DNA from: ASV31 sp965229765
GTDB lineage: Bacteria > Pseudomonadota > Alphaproteobacteria > Rhodobacterales > Rhodobacteraceae
Direction: 5' to 3'
Assembly: GCA_965229765.1 (NCBI GenBank)
Contig: CBDDJT010000002.1
Location: 1,116,001-1,180,000, forward strand
DNA: 64,000 nucleotides
Part shown: positions 34,101 to 42,447 of the stretch, in pieces
Layout: each line of letters begins with the position of its first letter
How positions within the stretch are numbered: the stretch's first letter is position 1
Notes under the pieces: model-generated
Database searches by the model: none
Told to the model about the DNA's origin: nothing
What the model saw: the letters and a program-made list of their open reading frames with translations, nothing else
Program-made: the position numbers and the translations under genes

Positions 34101-35058
34101 TGTCGCCCATGTAGATGAACTCCAGCACCTCGGCCTTCAGCGTATGTGCATCGGGTGCAAGCCGGTCGCGGTTGACTTCCACGCGCTCGGGACGGATCGA
34201 CACCAGCGTGCGTTCACCCACCTTGCCGACATTCACCGGCACCGTGTCGATCACCTCGCCATCGTCCAGCGTTACCTCGGCAATGCCATCACCCAGCTTG
34301 CTGACGGTTCCCATAAGCGTGTTGTTCTCGCCGATGAACTGCGCGACGAAGCTGTTCTGCGGCGCCTCGTAAAGCTCGTCCGGGGGGGCAAGTTGCTGAA
34401 TGCGCCCATCGTTGAACACCGCCACACGGTCGGACATGGTAAGTGCTTCGGTCTGGTCATGGGTCACGTAGACCACCGTGATGCCCAGGTCATGGGCAAG
34501 GTTGGTGATCTCGAACTGCATCCGTTCGCGCAATTGCTTGTCGAGCGCACCAAGCGGTTCGTCCATCAGCACCAGTTCCGGCTCGAACACCAGTGCGCGC
34601 GCCAGCGCGATACGCTGCTGCTGTCCACCCGAAAGCTGTGCCGGGCGGCGCCCGCCAAATGCGCCCATCTGCACCATGTCGAGCGCGCGCCGCACCTTGG
34701 CCTCGCGATCCGACTTGCCGATGCCGCGCACTTCCAGCGGAAACGCCAGGTTCTCGGCCACCGTCATGTGCGGAAACAGCGCATAGTTCTGGAACACCAT
34801 GCCGATGCCGCGCTTGTGCGGCGGAATGTTGTTGATCGGGCGCCCCTGAAGCCGGATGTCGCCATGCGTCGCGGTCTCGAACCCTGCAAGCATCATCAGG
34901 CAGGTCGTCTTGCCCGACCCCGAGGGCCCCAGCATCGTCAGGAACTCGCCTTGCCCGATGGACAGGTTCAGGTCCTTGACGACCAGAGTTTCCCCATCAT
35001 AGCTCTTTTGAACACGTTCGAATTCGACGAAACTCGCCGCTGCGTCGGTCAATGCCAC
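34101..35058 (-). pseudogene. ABC transporter ATPase (PotA-like), 5' part, interrupted by IS3
   Basis: Polyamine-type ABC ATPase: FVEFERVQKSYDGETLVVKD, Walker A MLGPSGSGKTTCL, signature QLSGGQQQRIALARAL, Walker B EPELVLMDEPLGALD and H-loop YVTHDQTEALTM. The TOBE regulatory domain is cut after IYMGD by IS3; the fragment ends MNQTGFTGEV inside the element. Start taken at GTG 35058 (ALTDAAASFVEF), with AGGGG upstream; an ATG at 35115 would be earlier. The catalytic domain is complete, so residual ATPase activity is possible, but loss of about 47 C-terminal residues and polarity on four downstream genes probably disable uptake. First gene of the operon. Confidence 0.9.
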
Positions 35059-35745
35059 GCTGTTCCCCTTGTGGTCCCCACAGGCATTCGCCCTGCAATT
35101 CCGCACCCGAGACAATCAAAACTATTGCCGTGTTGCAACCGTATGTTCCCAACTCGTCTGCGGCACCGGCATCGCCCGGCCCCAGAACGAGCCTAGGTTC
35201 AGCCCTCGGGCAGCCTGCACGAAATTGCGGCATCTGACGATCTGAAAGCGGTGTTTCAGCCATTTGCGTCACGCGCGACAGGGCATGACCTTGGCACCGC
35301 TTTCTGGCTACCGACCCGGGTCCGGCCCTCCAAATCCCATCGTTCTTGCCCTAGGCTTTCCCAACTCCATCAGTTGCTTAGACGGCCCTGCCCGTCTTGC
35401 GCCTCTGGTCGCAAGGCATTCGGCGGTGCGCGATGGCCCGGCACGAACTTGGCACGGGGCGCGCATTACCAATACTGACGGGATCGCCTCAACTGGTCCT
35501 GCCCGTTCCGGGCATTATCGCGCCGCAAGACGGGGGCTTGCCCGGAGACGAAAAAAGGTTGCCCCAGCAGCGACGATAGGGCCGAAAGACCCGGGTTCGG
35601 TGCCCCGCACACGTCCGGAAATGCCCCCTGGCCACGGTCACGCCCCCCCGGCAAACCCCTGGAAGCCCCGATGTCGCAAACGAGACTGAAGCTGCCTGCC
35701 CCGCCCGATAGTCTGCTGTCGAAGCGCTCCAGCACCGGGTTTCCG
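35059..35745. other. Intergenic region between ABC operon and DMT exporter
   Basis: About 690 bases between divergent genes. No frame is convincing on either strand and no RNA gene is visible. It should contain both promoters; I find no near-consensus pair. Confidence 0.5.
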
Positions 35746-36663
35746 ATGGCCTCCATAGATCAGACCACAGACACGGCTGACGCTCACAGGCACGGCGTCC
35801 TGTTCGTCTTCGCCGCCGGAATGCTCTGGTCGACGGTGGGTCTGGGAATCCGCCTGATCGAAGACGCGGTCGTGTGGCAGATCCTGCTGTACCGGTCGAT
35901 CAGCCTGACCCTGTTTCTCTATATCCTGATACGCGTGCGATCCGGTGAAAGCCCGTTCGCACAGCTTCGCCGCACCGGCCTTGCGTCGGTCATCGCCGGG
36001 TTGTCGCTGGTGGCGGCCTATTCCGGCGGGATATATGCGATACAGGCCACCTCGGTGGCCAATGCGATGCTTCTTTTTGCAACCGCTCCGTTCATGGCCG
36101 CCGTGCTGGGCTGGCTCGTCCTGCGCGAACCGGTGCGCAATGCCACGTGGATCGCCATCGCCGTCGCCATCGCCGGCATCGCGATCATGGTCGCCGACAA
36201 GTCCGGCAGCGTCGCCATCCGCGGAAGCCTTGCCGCCCTGGGATCGGCGCTGGGTTTCGCGGTCTTCACCGTCGCCCTGCGCTGGGGCAAGTCCGAAGAG
36301 ATGCTGCCATCGGTCTTTCTGTCCGGGGTTTTCGCCGTTTGCATCACCCTTGGAATCTGCGGCTATCTCGGCTTGCCGATCATTCTTTCACCCCGGGACG
36401 GCGGCATTGCGATGGGAATGGGCGTGTTTCAGGTCGGGGCCGGCCTGATACTTTATACCATCGGATCGCGCAGCCTTCCTGCGGCAGAGCTTGCCCTGCT
36501 GTCACTTGCCGAAGTCCTGCTGGGGCCATTCTGGGTGTGGCTGTTCCTGGGAGAGACCGCGACGTCCAACACGCTTGTCGGCGGGGTCGTCCTGCTGGGC
36601 GCGATCGTTGGAAACGCCGTGTCAGGCAAGCGGCGGAAGCCCCCACCGATCACGGCCCCCTGA
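35746..36663 (+). CDS. DMT-superfamily (EamA) exporter, 305 aa
   Basis: Ten membrane segments in two EamA repeats. First repeat from HGVLFVFAAGMLWSTVGLGI to WLVLREPVRNATWIAIAVAI, second from LAALGSALGFAVFTVALRWG to VWLFLGETATSNTLVGGVVL. Both repeats show the conserved 'E-P/E-T' segments of the family. Likely a metabolite exporter; substrate unknown. Start ATG 35746; a longer start at 35671 would add 25 residues unlike the family. Confidence 0.85.
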   Translation: MASIDQTTDTADAHRHGVLFVFAAGMLWSTVGLGIRLIEDAVVWQILLYRSISLTLFLYILIRVRSGESPFAQLRRTGLASVIAGLSLVAAYSGGIYAIQATSVANAMLLFATAPFMAAVLGWLVLREPVRNATWIAIAVAIAGIAIMVADKSGSVAIRGSLAALGSALGFAVFTVALRWGKSEEMLPSVFLSGVFAVCITLGICGYLGLPIILSPRDGGIAMGMGVFQVGAGLILYTIGSRSLPAAELALLSLAEVLLGPFWVWLFLGETATSNTLVGGVVLLGAIVGNAVSGKRRKPPPITAP

Positions 36664-36824
36664 CCGATCGCAACCGCGAAGGCCCGGCGTCAGGGAATTG
36701 AATGGAGGCCTGGCCAGATCCCAGCACCGGTCCCGGCTGTACGCAAAGCTGGAATCAAGGGCCCGGAAAGATGGCGTCCAATGGCACCCGAAGGGTTCTT
36801 CAGGCTCTCCAAGGGCCTCGAGAA

Positions 36825-36912
36825 TGGTGCGGTCGAGAAGACTCGAACTTCCACGGGAGTTACCCCACAGCGACCTCAACGCTGCGCGTCTACCAATTCC
36901 GCCACGACCGCA
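36825..36912 (-). tRNA. tRNA-Leu (GAG)
   Basis: 88 nt with encoded CCA. Acceptor GCGGTCG pairs with CGACCGC; anticodon stem-loop CAGCG-TTGAGGT-CGCTG gives GAG; long variable arm as in class II tRNAs; T arm contains GTTCGAGTC. Stands between the DMT gene and the peptidoglycan-binding-domain gene. Confidence 0.96.
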
Positions 36913-37016
36913 TTCCATGGCTCGGCCGGCACCCTCTAGCTTAGCCAGCGGGGCACCTCAAGAGAGTTTTTTGCAATGTGGCAGCCCCGGAACCTGATCC
37001 GGAGCCGCCATCGCGG

Positions 37017-38603
37017 TCACTCTTTGACCACGTTGAATGTGGGAAGCGACGCGCTGGTCTTCGTCGGCACAGCGACGGCATTCGGGTCGATGCTGGTGAT
37101 GGCGGCCCGCAGGATCGCCGGACGCTCGGTCAGGCCGGCGGCGAAGATGGCCGTTTCGCCACCGTCAAGCGCATCGAGAGAAGCCTTGTACCATTCCACC
37201 GCGCGCTCGGGCATCTCGGAAGAGCCGAAGCCATGCGCCAGATGATGACCCAAAAGCTCGCCATAAGCGGGCTTGCCCAGTGCCACGAGCAAAAGCGCCG
37301 TGCCCTGCGCCACGGCCATGTCGTCGATCCGGTAGCCGGTCCCAAGGCAGATCTCGGCTGTCGCGGTCAGCTGTTCGGTCCCGGCGTTGGAATCGAGGAT
37401 GAATTTGCCCACGTTGCGCAGCACCTGCGCCCGCGGCTGCGACCCGAGCGTGCCCACGTGCTCTGCCAGTGCTGTGCCATAGACCTTGCACTGCTGCTCG
37501 ATCTGGGCCGAACTCAACCCGGCGAGCGTCTGGATGATCCGCTCGGACGCGTCGATGGCGTAGCCGCGTGCAACGCAGAACTGCTCGGTAAGGACCAGCA
37601 TCGGGTCGCCGGTCGCCGCGACAGTGGCAAAACCGCCATTGGAACTGGTCAGCAACGCGACCTTCGAACAATGGCTGCTGAGCGAGGGCGTGCGCACCTC
37701 GGGGACCAGGAGCGGCAGGCCACCGGCGTTGGCATCGACAATGTTGGGAAGGGTGTCCTGCGCGGGCGCAGGCGGCTCGGTCGAGGCCATCATGGTCTCG
37801 GGTTGGGCCAAGACACAGGACGACCCTATGCAGCGGAAGCTGGCCGGCGTTGGCTCGGACAAAAGGACGTCGTTCCGCGCATAGCCCGAAGGCGTCGAGA
37901 CGAAGACGAGCACCTTGCAGCGGTCGGTCCCGCACCAGAAGGCCGATCCACTGGCGGCAGTGTCGAGGATGTAATCTGTGTTGCCATCGCCGTTCAGGTC
38001 GGCCAGCTGGATAAAGCCTGAGCGTTGGAGCAGTTGTTCGGCACTGGGGTCGCTGCTGTCCGCGATCTCGTCGATGGCATCGCCCACTTCGGGCGGCACA
38101 CCGAGGTAGCCTGCCGACCGGATCGGGCTTCCGCCGCCGAGGGCGATGTTCTTCTGGTCGACGAGAACGGCGCGTACCCCGTCGGCACTGCGGCTGATGA
38201 GGCGTTGCGTCGTGGCGTCAGGCGCTGTCGCGCGGACATGCGCGGCGCTGAGGATATCACGCTGCATCTGGGTGATGGTTCCGTCCGCGACCATACCAAG
38301 GTAGGCTTGGAACGTCCTGATCGCGTTGCGCGTGTTGTTGCCCACCACACCGTCAGCGACCCCGGCGTTGAAGCCGAAATAGTTCAGATGCACCTGCATG
38401 AGGCGGTTGGCTTCGCGCTGCGGGCTGCTGGTGCTGGTGCCCGAGGGCCGGACGACGACGCGGGGCTGCGCGGCCGCCCCGATCATCGCCCCCACGACCG
38501 CACCGAAGAGGGCCTCTGCCCCCTGCGCCACCGCCGGAACCGGCGACACGGCCAGAGCAATCGCGGTGAGCGGGGCGGTCAAACTGACAGTTCTCAACTT
38601 CAT
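37017..38603 (-). CDS. Secreted peptidoglycan-binding-domain protein, 528 aa
   Basis: Signal peptide (1-26, ending PVPAVAQG) followed by a glycine/alanine-rich segment. A PG_binding_1 domain lies at about 65-115 (LMQVHLNYFGFNAGVADGVV, NNTRNAIRTFQAYLG), then about 400 residues I do not recognise, with an FG-GAP-like Asp motif (LADLNGDGNTDYIL, about 200) and six or more Cys that could form disulfides (WCGTDRC, CIGSSC). Probably periplasmic and bound to the cell wall; enzymatic activity not shown. Divergent from lipB with about 140 bases between. Confidence 0.75.
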   Translation of the reverse strand: MKLRTVSLTAPLTAIALAVSPVPAVAQGAEALFGAVVGAMIGAAAQPRVVVRPSGTSTSSPQREANRLMQVHLNYFGFNAGVADGVVGNNTRNAIRTFQAYLGMVADGTITQMQRDILSAAHVRATAPDATTQRLISRSADGVRAVLVDQKNIALGGGSPIRSAGYLGVPPEVGDAIDEIADSSDPSAEQLLQRSGFIQLADLNGDGNTDYILDTAASGSAFWCGTDRCKVLVFVSTPSGYARNDVLLSEPTPASFRCIGSSCVLAQPETMMASTEPPAPAQDTLPNIVDANAGGLPLLVPEVRTPSLSSHCSKVALLTSSNGGFATVAATGDPMLVLTEQFCVARGYAIDASERIIQTLAGLSSAQIEQQCKVYGTALAEHVGTLGSQPRAQVLRNVGKFILDSNAGTEQLTATAEICLGTGYRIDDMAVAQGTALLLVALGKPAYGELLGHHLAHGFGSSEMPERAVEWYKASLDALDGGETAIFAAGLTERPAILRAAITSIDPNAVAVPTKTSASLPTFNVVKE

Positions 38604-38746
38604 ATCAATGACTCCCGAGCGAAAAATTCATGTCATCAGCCTAGCCCAACAATGGCGAGTCACAAAGCCCGATGATCCCGCAGTGCATGTATTTTCAGTG
38701 TTTCGGTGTGCCTTGACGGGGATCGGGCGGGATGCGAGCAAGCCCC

Positions 38747-39388
38747 ATGGTGGACTGGATCGTATCGCAGGGCCTGGTGGATTACGACCATGCCGTTGGG
38801 GAGATGGAACGGCGGGCCGAAGCGATTCGCGCGGGCACGGCGGACGAGGCGATCTGGCTGCTGGAGCATCCGCCGCTTTATACCGCCGGGACCAGTGCGA
38901 AACCCCAGGATTTGATCGACGCGCGGTTCCCGGTCTACCCGACGAAACGGGGCGGGCAGTACACGTATCACGGGCCGGGGCAGCGGGTGATCTATGTCAT
39001 GCTGGACCTCGACCGCCGGGGCCGCGACATCCGGAAATTCGTAGAGAACCTGGAGGCCTGGGTGATCGCCGCGCTGGCGGAATTCAATGTCACCGGGGTG
39101 ATTCGACCGGGGCGCGTGGGCGTCTGGGTGGTGCGCGAAGATCGCGGCACCGAGGACAAGATCGCCGCCATCGGGGTGCGCATCCGCAAGTGGGTGTCCT
39201 TCCATGGCATCTCGATCAACGTGGAACCGGACCTTGACCATTTCGACGGCATTATTCCCTGCGGGATCAAGGAGTTCGGCGTCACCAGCCTTGTCGATCT
39301 CGGCCTTCCGGTGACCCTGCCCGACCTTGACGTGGCACTGAAGCGCACGTTCTTCGAAGTTTTTTCGACACCCGACGTGCGGGATTAA
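38747..39388 (+). CDS. lipB: Octanoyl-[ACP]:protein octanoyltransferase
   Basis: Transfers octanoyl from acyl carrier protein to lipoyl domains of 2-oxoacid dehydrogenases and GcvH. Motifs: EHPPLYTAGTSA, PTKRGGQYTYHGPGQ, VIYVMLDLDRRGRDIRKFV, IGVRIRKWVSFHGISINV and the catalytic-Cys segment FDGIIPCGIKEFGVTSL. 213 residues from ATG 38747, normal length; an earlier ATG at 38732 adds five residues. Confidence 0.95.
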   Translation: MVDWIVSQGLVDYDHAVGEMERRAEAIRAGTADEAIWLLEHPPLYTAGTSAKPQDLIDARFPVYPTKRGGQYTYHGPGQRVIYVMLDLDRRGRDIRKFVENLEAWVIAALAEFNVTGVIRPGRVGVWVVREDRGTEDKIAAIGVRIRKWVSFHGISINVEPDLDHFDGIIPCGIKEFGVTSLVDLGLPVTLPDLDVALKRTFFEVFSTPDVRD

Positions 39389-39428
39389 CCCGGGCCGGAC
39401 CGGCGGCGCCGGCACGGGCGTGGCGCAT

Positions 39429-39483
39429 GTCGGCATGACGTCGGCATCGCGTCGGCGTCACGTCGGCATCACGTCGGCGCGGG
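39429..39483. repeat. Tandem repeat, 11-bp unit GTCGGCATCAC
   Basis: Five successive units: GTCGGCATGAC, GTCGGCATCGC, GTCGGCGTCAC, GTCGGCATCAC, GTCGGCGCGGG. Lies in the gap between the lipB stop and the convergent TetR gene. No protein frame uses it. Confidence 0.85.
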
Positions 39484-39626
39484 CATTTCAACAAGGGTCG
39501 CGCGCGCCCGGCCGCGCGCCGCCCGACCGCCCGTTAAGCAGGCGACCGGCGGATTATCGGGATGCAAGGGATGTATCGGGCGCCGGAACGTTGCGCCGCC
39601 GAAGAACGCCCCGGCGCAGCGTCATG

Positions 39627-40250
39627 TCACGTCACGGGACCGGGCGCAGCCGCGCCAAAGACCGACAGCGCAAGGCCCAGCATCGCGCGCACCTTGGCTG
39701 GGTCCACGCCGGAGCCGCGCTGCGTGAAGGCAAGGGCGATCTGCTCGCCCAGGTATGCGGCCCCCGCGTCGACAGGCAGGGGGCCGGACCAGTCGCCCGC
39801 ATCGCGGCGGGCCTGAAGGAACGCGGCGTAGCCCGCGATTGCCGCTGCGTCGATCTCGTCGATGCGCGCACGGGTCAAGGGACCAAGCCGGTGCCTGCCC
39901 GAGTGCATCTTGTAGAACAGGCACCCCGTATCCATGCGCGGGTCATCGCTTGCGAAATCGATGAGCGCATCGAGCGTTTCGCGCATCCCCGCCCCGCGTT
40001 GCAGGATCGCGAACACGTCCGAAAGCACCCTTTCTGCATAGCGGTCAAGCACCGCCCGGGTCAGCCCGTCCTCGCTGCCGAAGGTCCGGTACAGCGACGG
40101 TTTGGAAATGCCCGCCATCTGGCAAATCGCGTTCACCGAGACATCCGCCGGATCGGTGCGCCAATAGGCATTCATCGCCGTGTCGAGCACGGCGTCGTCG
40201 TCCATCTTGCGCGGACGCCCGCGGGCGGGCTTCGGATCTGGATCACTCAT
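39627..40250 (-). CDS. TetR-family transcriptional regulator, 207 aa
   Basis: An N-terminal basic segment (KPARGRPRKMDDDAVLDTAM) leads into a TetR helix-turn-helix VSVNAICQMAGISKPSLYRTFGS (about 40-62) and a C-terminal ligand domain with DTGCLFYKM. Divergent from the cupin gene with 88 bases between, where two TACC-N4-GGTA sites occur, so it likely represses itself and the cupin/SnoaL-like pair. Confidence 0.9.
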   Translation of the reverse strand: MSDPDPKPARGRPRKMDDDAVLDTAMNAYWRTDPADVSVNAICQMAGISKPSLYRTFGSEDGLTRAVLDRYAERVLSDVFAILQRGAGMRETLDALIDFASDDPRMDTGCLFYKMHSGRHRLGPLTRARIDEIDAAAIAGYAAFLQARRDAGDWSGPLPVDAGAAYLGEQIALAFTQRGSGVDPAKVRAMLGLALSVFGAAAPGPVT

Positions 40251-40254
40251 TTGT

Positions 40255-40266
40255 TACCGACTGGTA
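40255..40266. promoter_or_regulatory. Candidate TetR operator 1 (TACC-N4-GGTA)
   Basis: TACCGACTGGTA, an inverted repeat four bases upstream of the tetR start. A second site with the same half-sites lies 44 bases (about four helical turns) away. Confidence 0.5.
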
Positions 40267-40274
40267 TTTAATTC

Positions 40275-40310
40275 TTGACGACGCTTTCCCACCATTGATA
40301 CCAAGCGGTA
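40275..40310 (+). promoter_or_regulatory. Candidate cupin promoter with TetR operator 2
   Basis: TTGACG at 40275-40280 could be a -35 box. The weak -10 position about 17 bases on is covered by TACCAAGCGGTA at 40299-40310, the second TACC-N4-GGTA site. Binding there would block the promoter of the cupin/SnoaL-like genes. Confidence 0.45.
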
Positions 40311-40338
40311 CGAAAAATGCAAACAGGAGAAATCCAAG

Positions 40339-40764
40339 ATGAAGACCTTGATCGCGGCGGCGGCCGCGCTTGTCCTTGGAACCGCCGCATTCGCGGACGG
40401 AACCGATCACGCCGGGCTTCATGTGCCCCTTGAGAACGTCGAATGGACCGACGCGCCCATCCCCGGGGTCCAGCTGGCGCTGGCCTGGGGCGACGACGCG
40501 TCGGGCGCCACCTGGCTGGTCAAGATCGCGCCGGGTGCCGCCCTGCCGATGCACACGCATACCCATGACTACTGGGGGCTCAACATCCAGGGCACCTGGA
40601 CGCATCTCGAGCCCGGCGGCATCGAAGTCCCATCGGCGCCGGGCGACCATGCGCTTGTGAAGGGCGGCGACGTTCACGGCGATCGCTGTGACAGTGACGT
40701 TCCCTGTATCGTCCTTCTCGACTTCGCCGGTCCCCGCGATGTGGCAATCGCAGAACAAGGGTGA
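40339..40764 (+). CDS. Secreted cupin-domain protein, 141 aa
   Basis: Signal peptide MKTLIAAAAALVLGTAAFAD, then a single cupin barrel: WLVKIAPGAALPMHTHTHDY carries the metal-ligand histidines (cupin motif 1), and GDHALVKGGDVHGDRCDS the second motif with its His. Two Cys at the end may form a disulfide. AGGAG lies about 9 bases before ATG 40339. Role unknown; paired with a secreted SnoaL-like protein and under a TetR gene, suggesting detoxification or modification of an extracytoplasmic compound. Confidence 0.82.
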   Translation: MKTLIAAAAALVLGTAAFADGTDHAGLHVPLENVEWTDAPIPGVQLALAWGDDASGATWLVKIAPGAALPMHTHTHDYWGLNIQGTWTHLEPGGIEVPSAPGDHALVKGGDVHGDRCDSDVPCIVLLDFAGPRDVAIAEQG

Positions 40765-40769
40765 AGACG

Positions 40770-41243
40770 ATGAAAAACGAAATCAAAGCCCTCGCAATTG
40801 CCGCCGCTGTCATTGCCGGCCCGGTCGCAGCCGGTGACATCGACACTGTCCGCGCCTTCTACTCGGACATCCTGACCGACCCCGCCGGCACCACGCCCGA
40901 TCGGTACTATGAGCTTTTCTCGCCCGATGTCGTATCGATCCCCACGCCGCCGGGCGGCGCGGGTGCGCAGGGAATGCTTAACACCCTCGCGTTTCTGGGG
41001 CAGGTCGTACCCGACCTGACGTGGGTGCCGGACGAGATCATCGCGACCGGCGACAGCCGATACGTGGTTCGCGGCACCTTTACCGGCACACCCGTGGGGC
41101 CGTTTCTTGGCGTCGACCCGGCAACTGGCAACAGCTTTGAGGCGATGTCGATCGACATCGTGACGGTGGACGGCGGGCTTATAACCCACATCTACCATCT
41201 TGAGGACTGGACCGGCGTCATCGCGCAGCTTCTGGCCGAGTAG
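40770..41243 (+). CDS. Secreted SnoaL-like protein, 157 aa
   Basis: Signal peptide MKNEIKALAIAAAVIAGPVAAG, then an NTF2/SnoaL-like (ester cyclase) fold: DIDTVRAFYSDILTDPAGTT, NTLAFLGQVVPDLTWVPDEI, RYVVRGTFTGTPVGPFLG and ITHIYHLEDWTGVIAQL, the typical end of polyketide-cyclase-like proteins. Start taken at ATG 40770; GTG 40761 overlaps the cupin stop. Tail overlaps the convergent CoA-transferase gene by 26 bases. Confidence 0.82.
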   Translation: MKNEIKALAIAAAVIAGPVAAGDIDTVRAFYSDILTDPAGTTPDRYYELFSPDVVSIPTPPGGAGAQGMLNTLAFLGQVVPDLTWVPDEIIATGDSRYVVRGTFTGTPVGPFLGVDPATGNSFEAMSIDIVTVDGGLITHIYHLEDWTGVIAQLLAE

Positions 41244-42447
41244 CGTCGGTCTGCGGCGGCGCTTGCCCCGGGGCGCCGGCCACAGCGCCCGCGTCGAAAA
41301 GCGCCGCCTGCTCTGTCCCTGAATATCCCAGCTCCGAGAGCACCGCGCGGGTGTCCTGCCCCGGCGGGACGGCCGCGCGGTGGCCTGCGTCCGTGCGCAT
41401 CGAGGGGCCAAGCGGCGCGGCCAGCTGGGTGACGGGCCCGTCGCGGCCCGGCACATCGACCACCATGCCACGCGCGCGATTGTGCGGATCGGCCAGCGCC
41501 TCTGACACCGAAAGGACGGGGGCGAACTGGGTCTGTGCGGCCTCCAGCAGCGCCTCCCACGCGGGGCGGCTGCGGGTGGCGAAGATCGCGGCGATCTCTT
41601 CGGCCATTTCCGGATGCGCGGCGGTGTCATGCTGGCGCGCGACCCAGTCCGGCCGGTCGAGCAGCGTGCAGAAGCGTTCCCAGTAGCGCGGTTCCATGTC
41701 CGAGGTGGCGATGAAACCGCCATCGGCGGTGGGCCAGATGCCGGTGTCGATGCGCGCCCGCCCGCGCGGCGGGATCGTGGCCGGATCGGGGTGGCGCGAC
41801 AGGACGTTGGCGTTCAGGCACATCGCGGTGTCGGTCATGGCGATGTCGAGATGACGGCCCGCGCCGGTGCGGGTGCGCTCTGCCAGCGCGGCGGTGACGG
41901 CAAGCGCGGCGTTGGTGCCGGTCAGGATGTCGGCGACGGCCAGCCCAAGGGCCGAGGGACGCTCGGGCCGGTCGCCGGCGCGCGACATGGCGCCCGAGAC
42001 CGCCATCGCCAGCGGGTCATGGCCGGGGCGGTCGCGGTAGGGGCCGGTCTGGCCGCACAGCGTGATGGAACAGGCGATCAGCGCGGGGTTGGCCCGGCGA
42101 AGCGCGGTGGCGCCGATCCCCAGCCCGTCCAGCACGCCGGGGCGGTAGTCCTCGACCATCACGTCGGCGCGGGCGGCAAGGCGCAGGATGACCTCGGCCG
42201 CCCTGGGGTGCCCGATATCGAGCTGGACCGAGCGCTTTGCGCGCGCGAGCATGTCCTGCTCGCGGATCCGGCGGCGCTGATCGGCGGACAGGCGGTCCCA
42301 GCCGAAGACGCGCGCCTGCTTGGCGATCTCGCGCGGGTTTTCCACGCGCGTGACCTCGGCACCCAGTTCGGACAGGAGCCATGTGCAGTAGGGGCCCGGC
42401 AGGAGCCGGGTGAAATCGAGAACGCGGATGCCGGCGAGCGCGCTCAT
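41218..42447 (-). CDS. Family III CoA-transferase (CaiB/BaiF) no. 1, 409 aa
   Basis: Starts GIRVLDFTRLLPGPYCTWLL and continues SVQLDIGHPRAAEVILRL, DVMVEDYRPGVLDGLG, with the catalytic-position Asp173 in GLAVADILTG. Members move CoA between carboxylates through an Asp-linked anhydride. Ends with the family C-terminal helices. Last of five overlapping minus-strand genes; its ATG overlaps the MFS stop by four bases. Substrate unknown. Confidence 0.9.
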   Translation of the reverse strand: MSALAGIRVLDFTRLLPGPYCTWLLSELGAEVTRVENPREIAKQARVFGWDRLSADQRRRIREQDMLARAKRSVQLDIGHPRAAEVILRLAARADVMVEDYRPGVLDGLGIGATALRRANPALIACSITLCGQTGPYRDRPGHDPLAMAVSGAMSRAGDRPERPSALGLAVADILTGTNAALAVTAALAERTRTGAGRHLDIAMTDTAMCLNANVLSRHPDPATIPPRGRARIDTGIWPTADGGFIATSDMEPRYWERFCTLLDRPDWVARQHDTAAHPEMAEEIAAIFATRSRPAWEALLEAAQTQFAPVLSVSEALADPHNRARGMVVDVPGRDGPVTQLAAPLGPSMRTDAGHRAAVPPGQDTRAVLSELGYSGTEQAALFDAGAVAGAPGQAPPQTDATRPEAAR

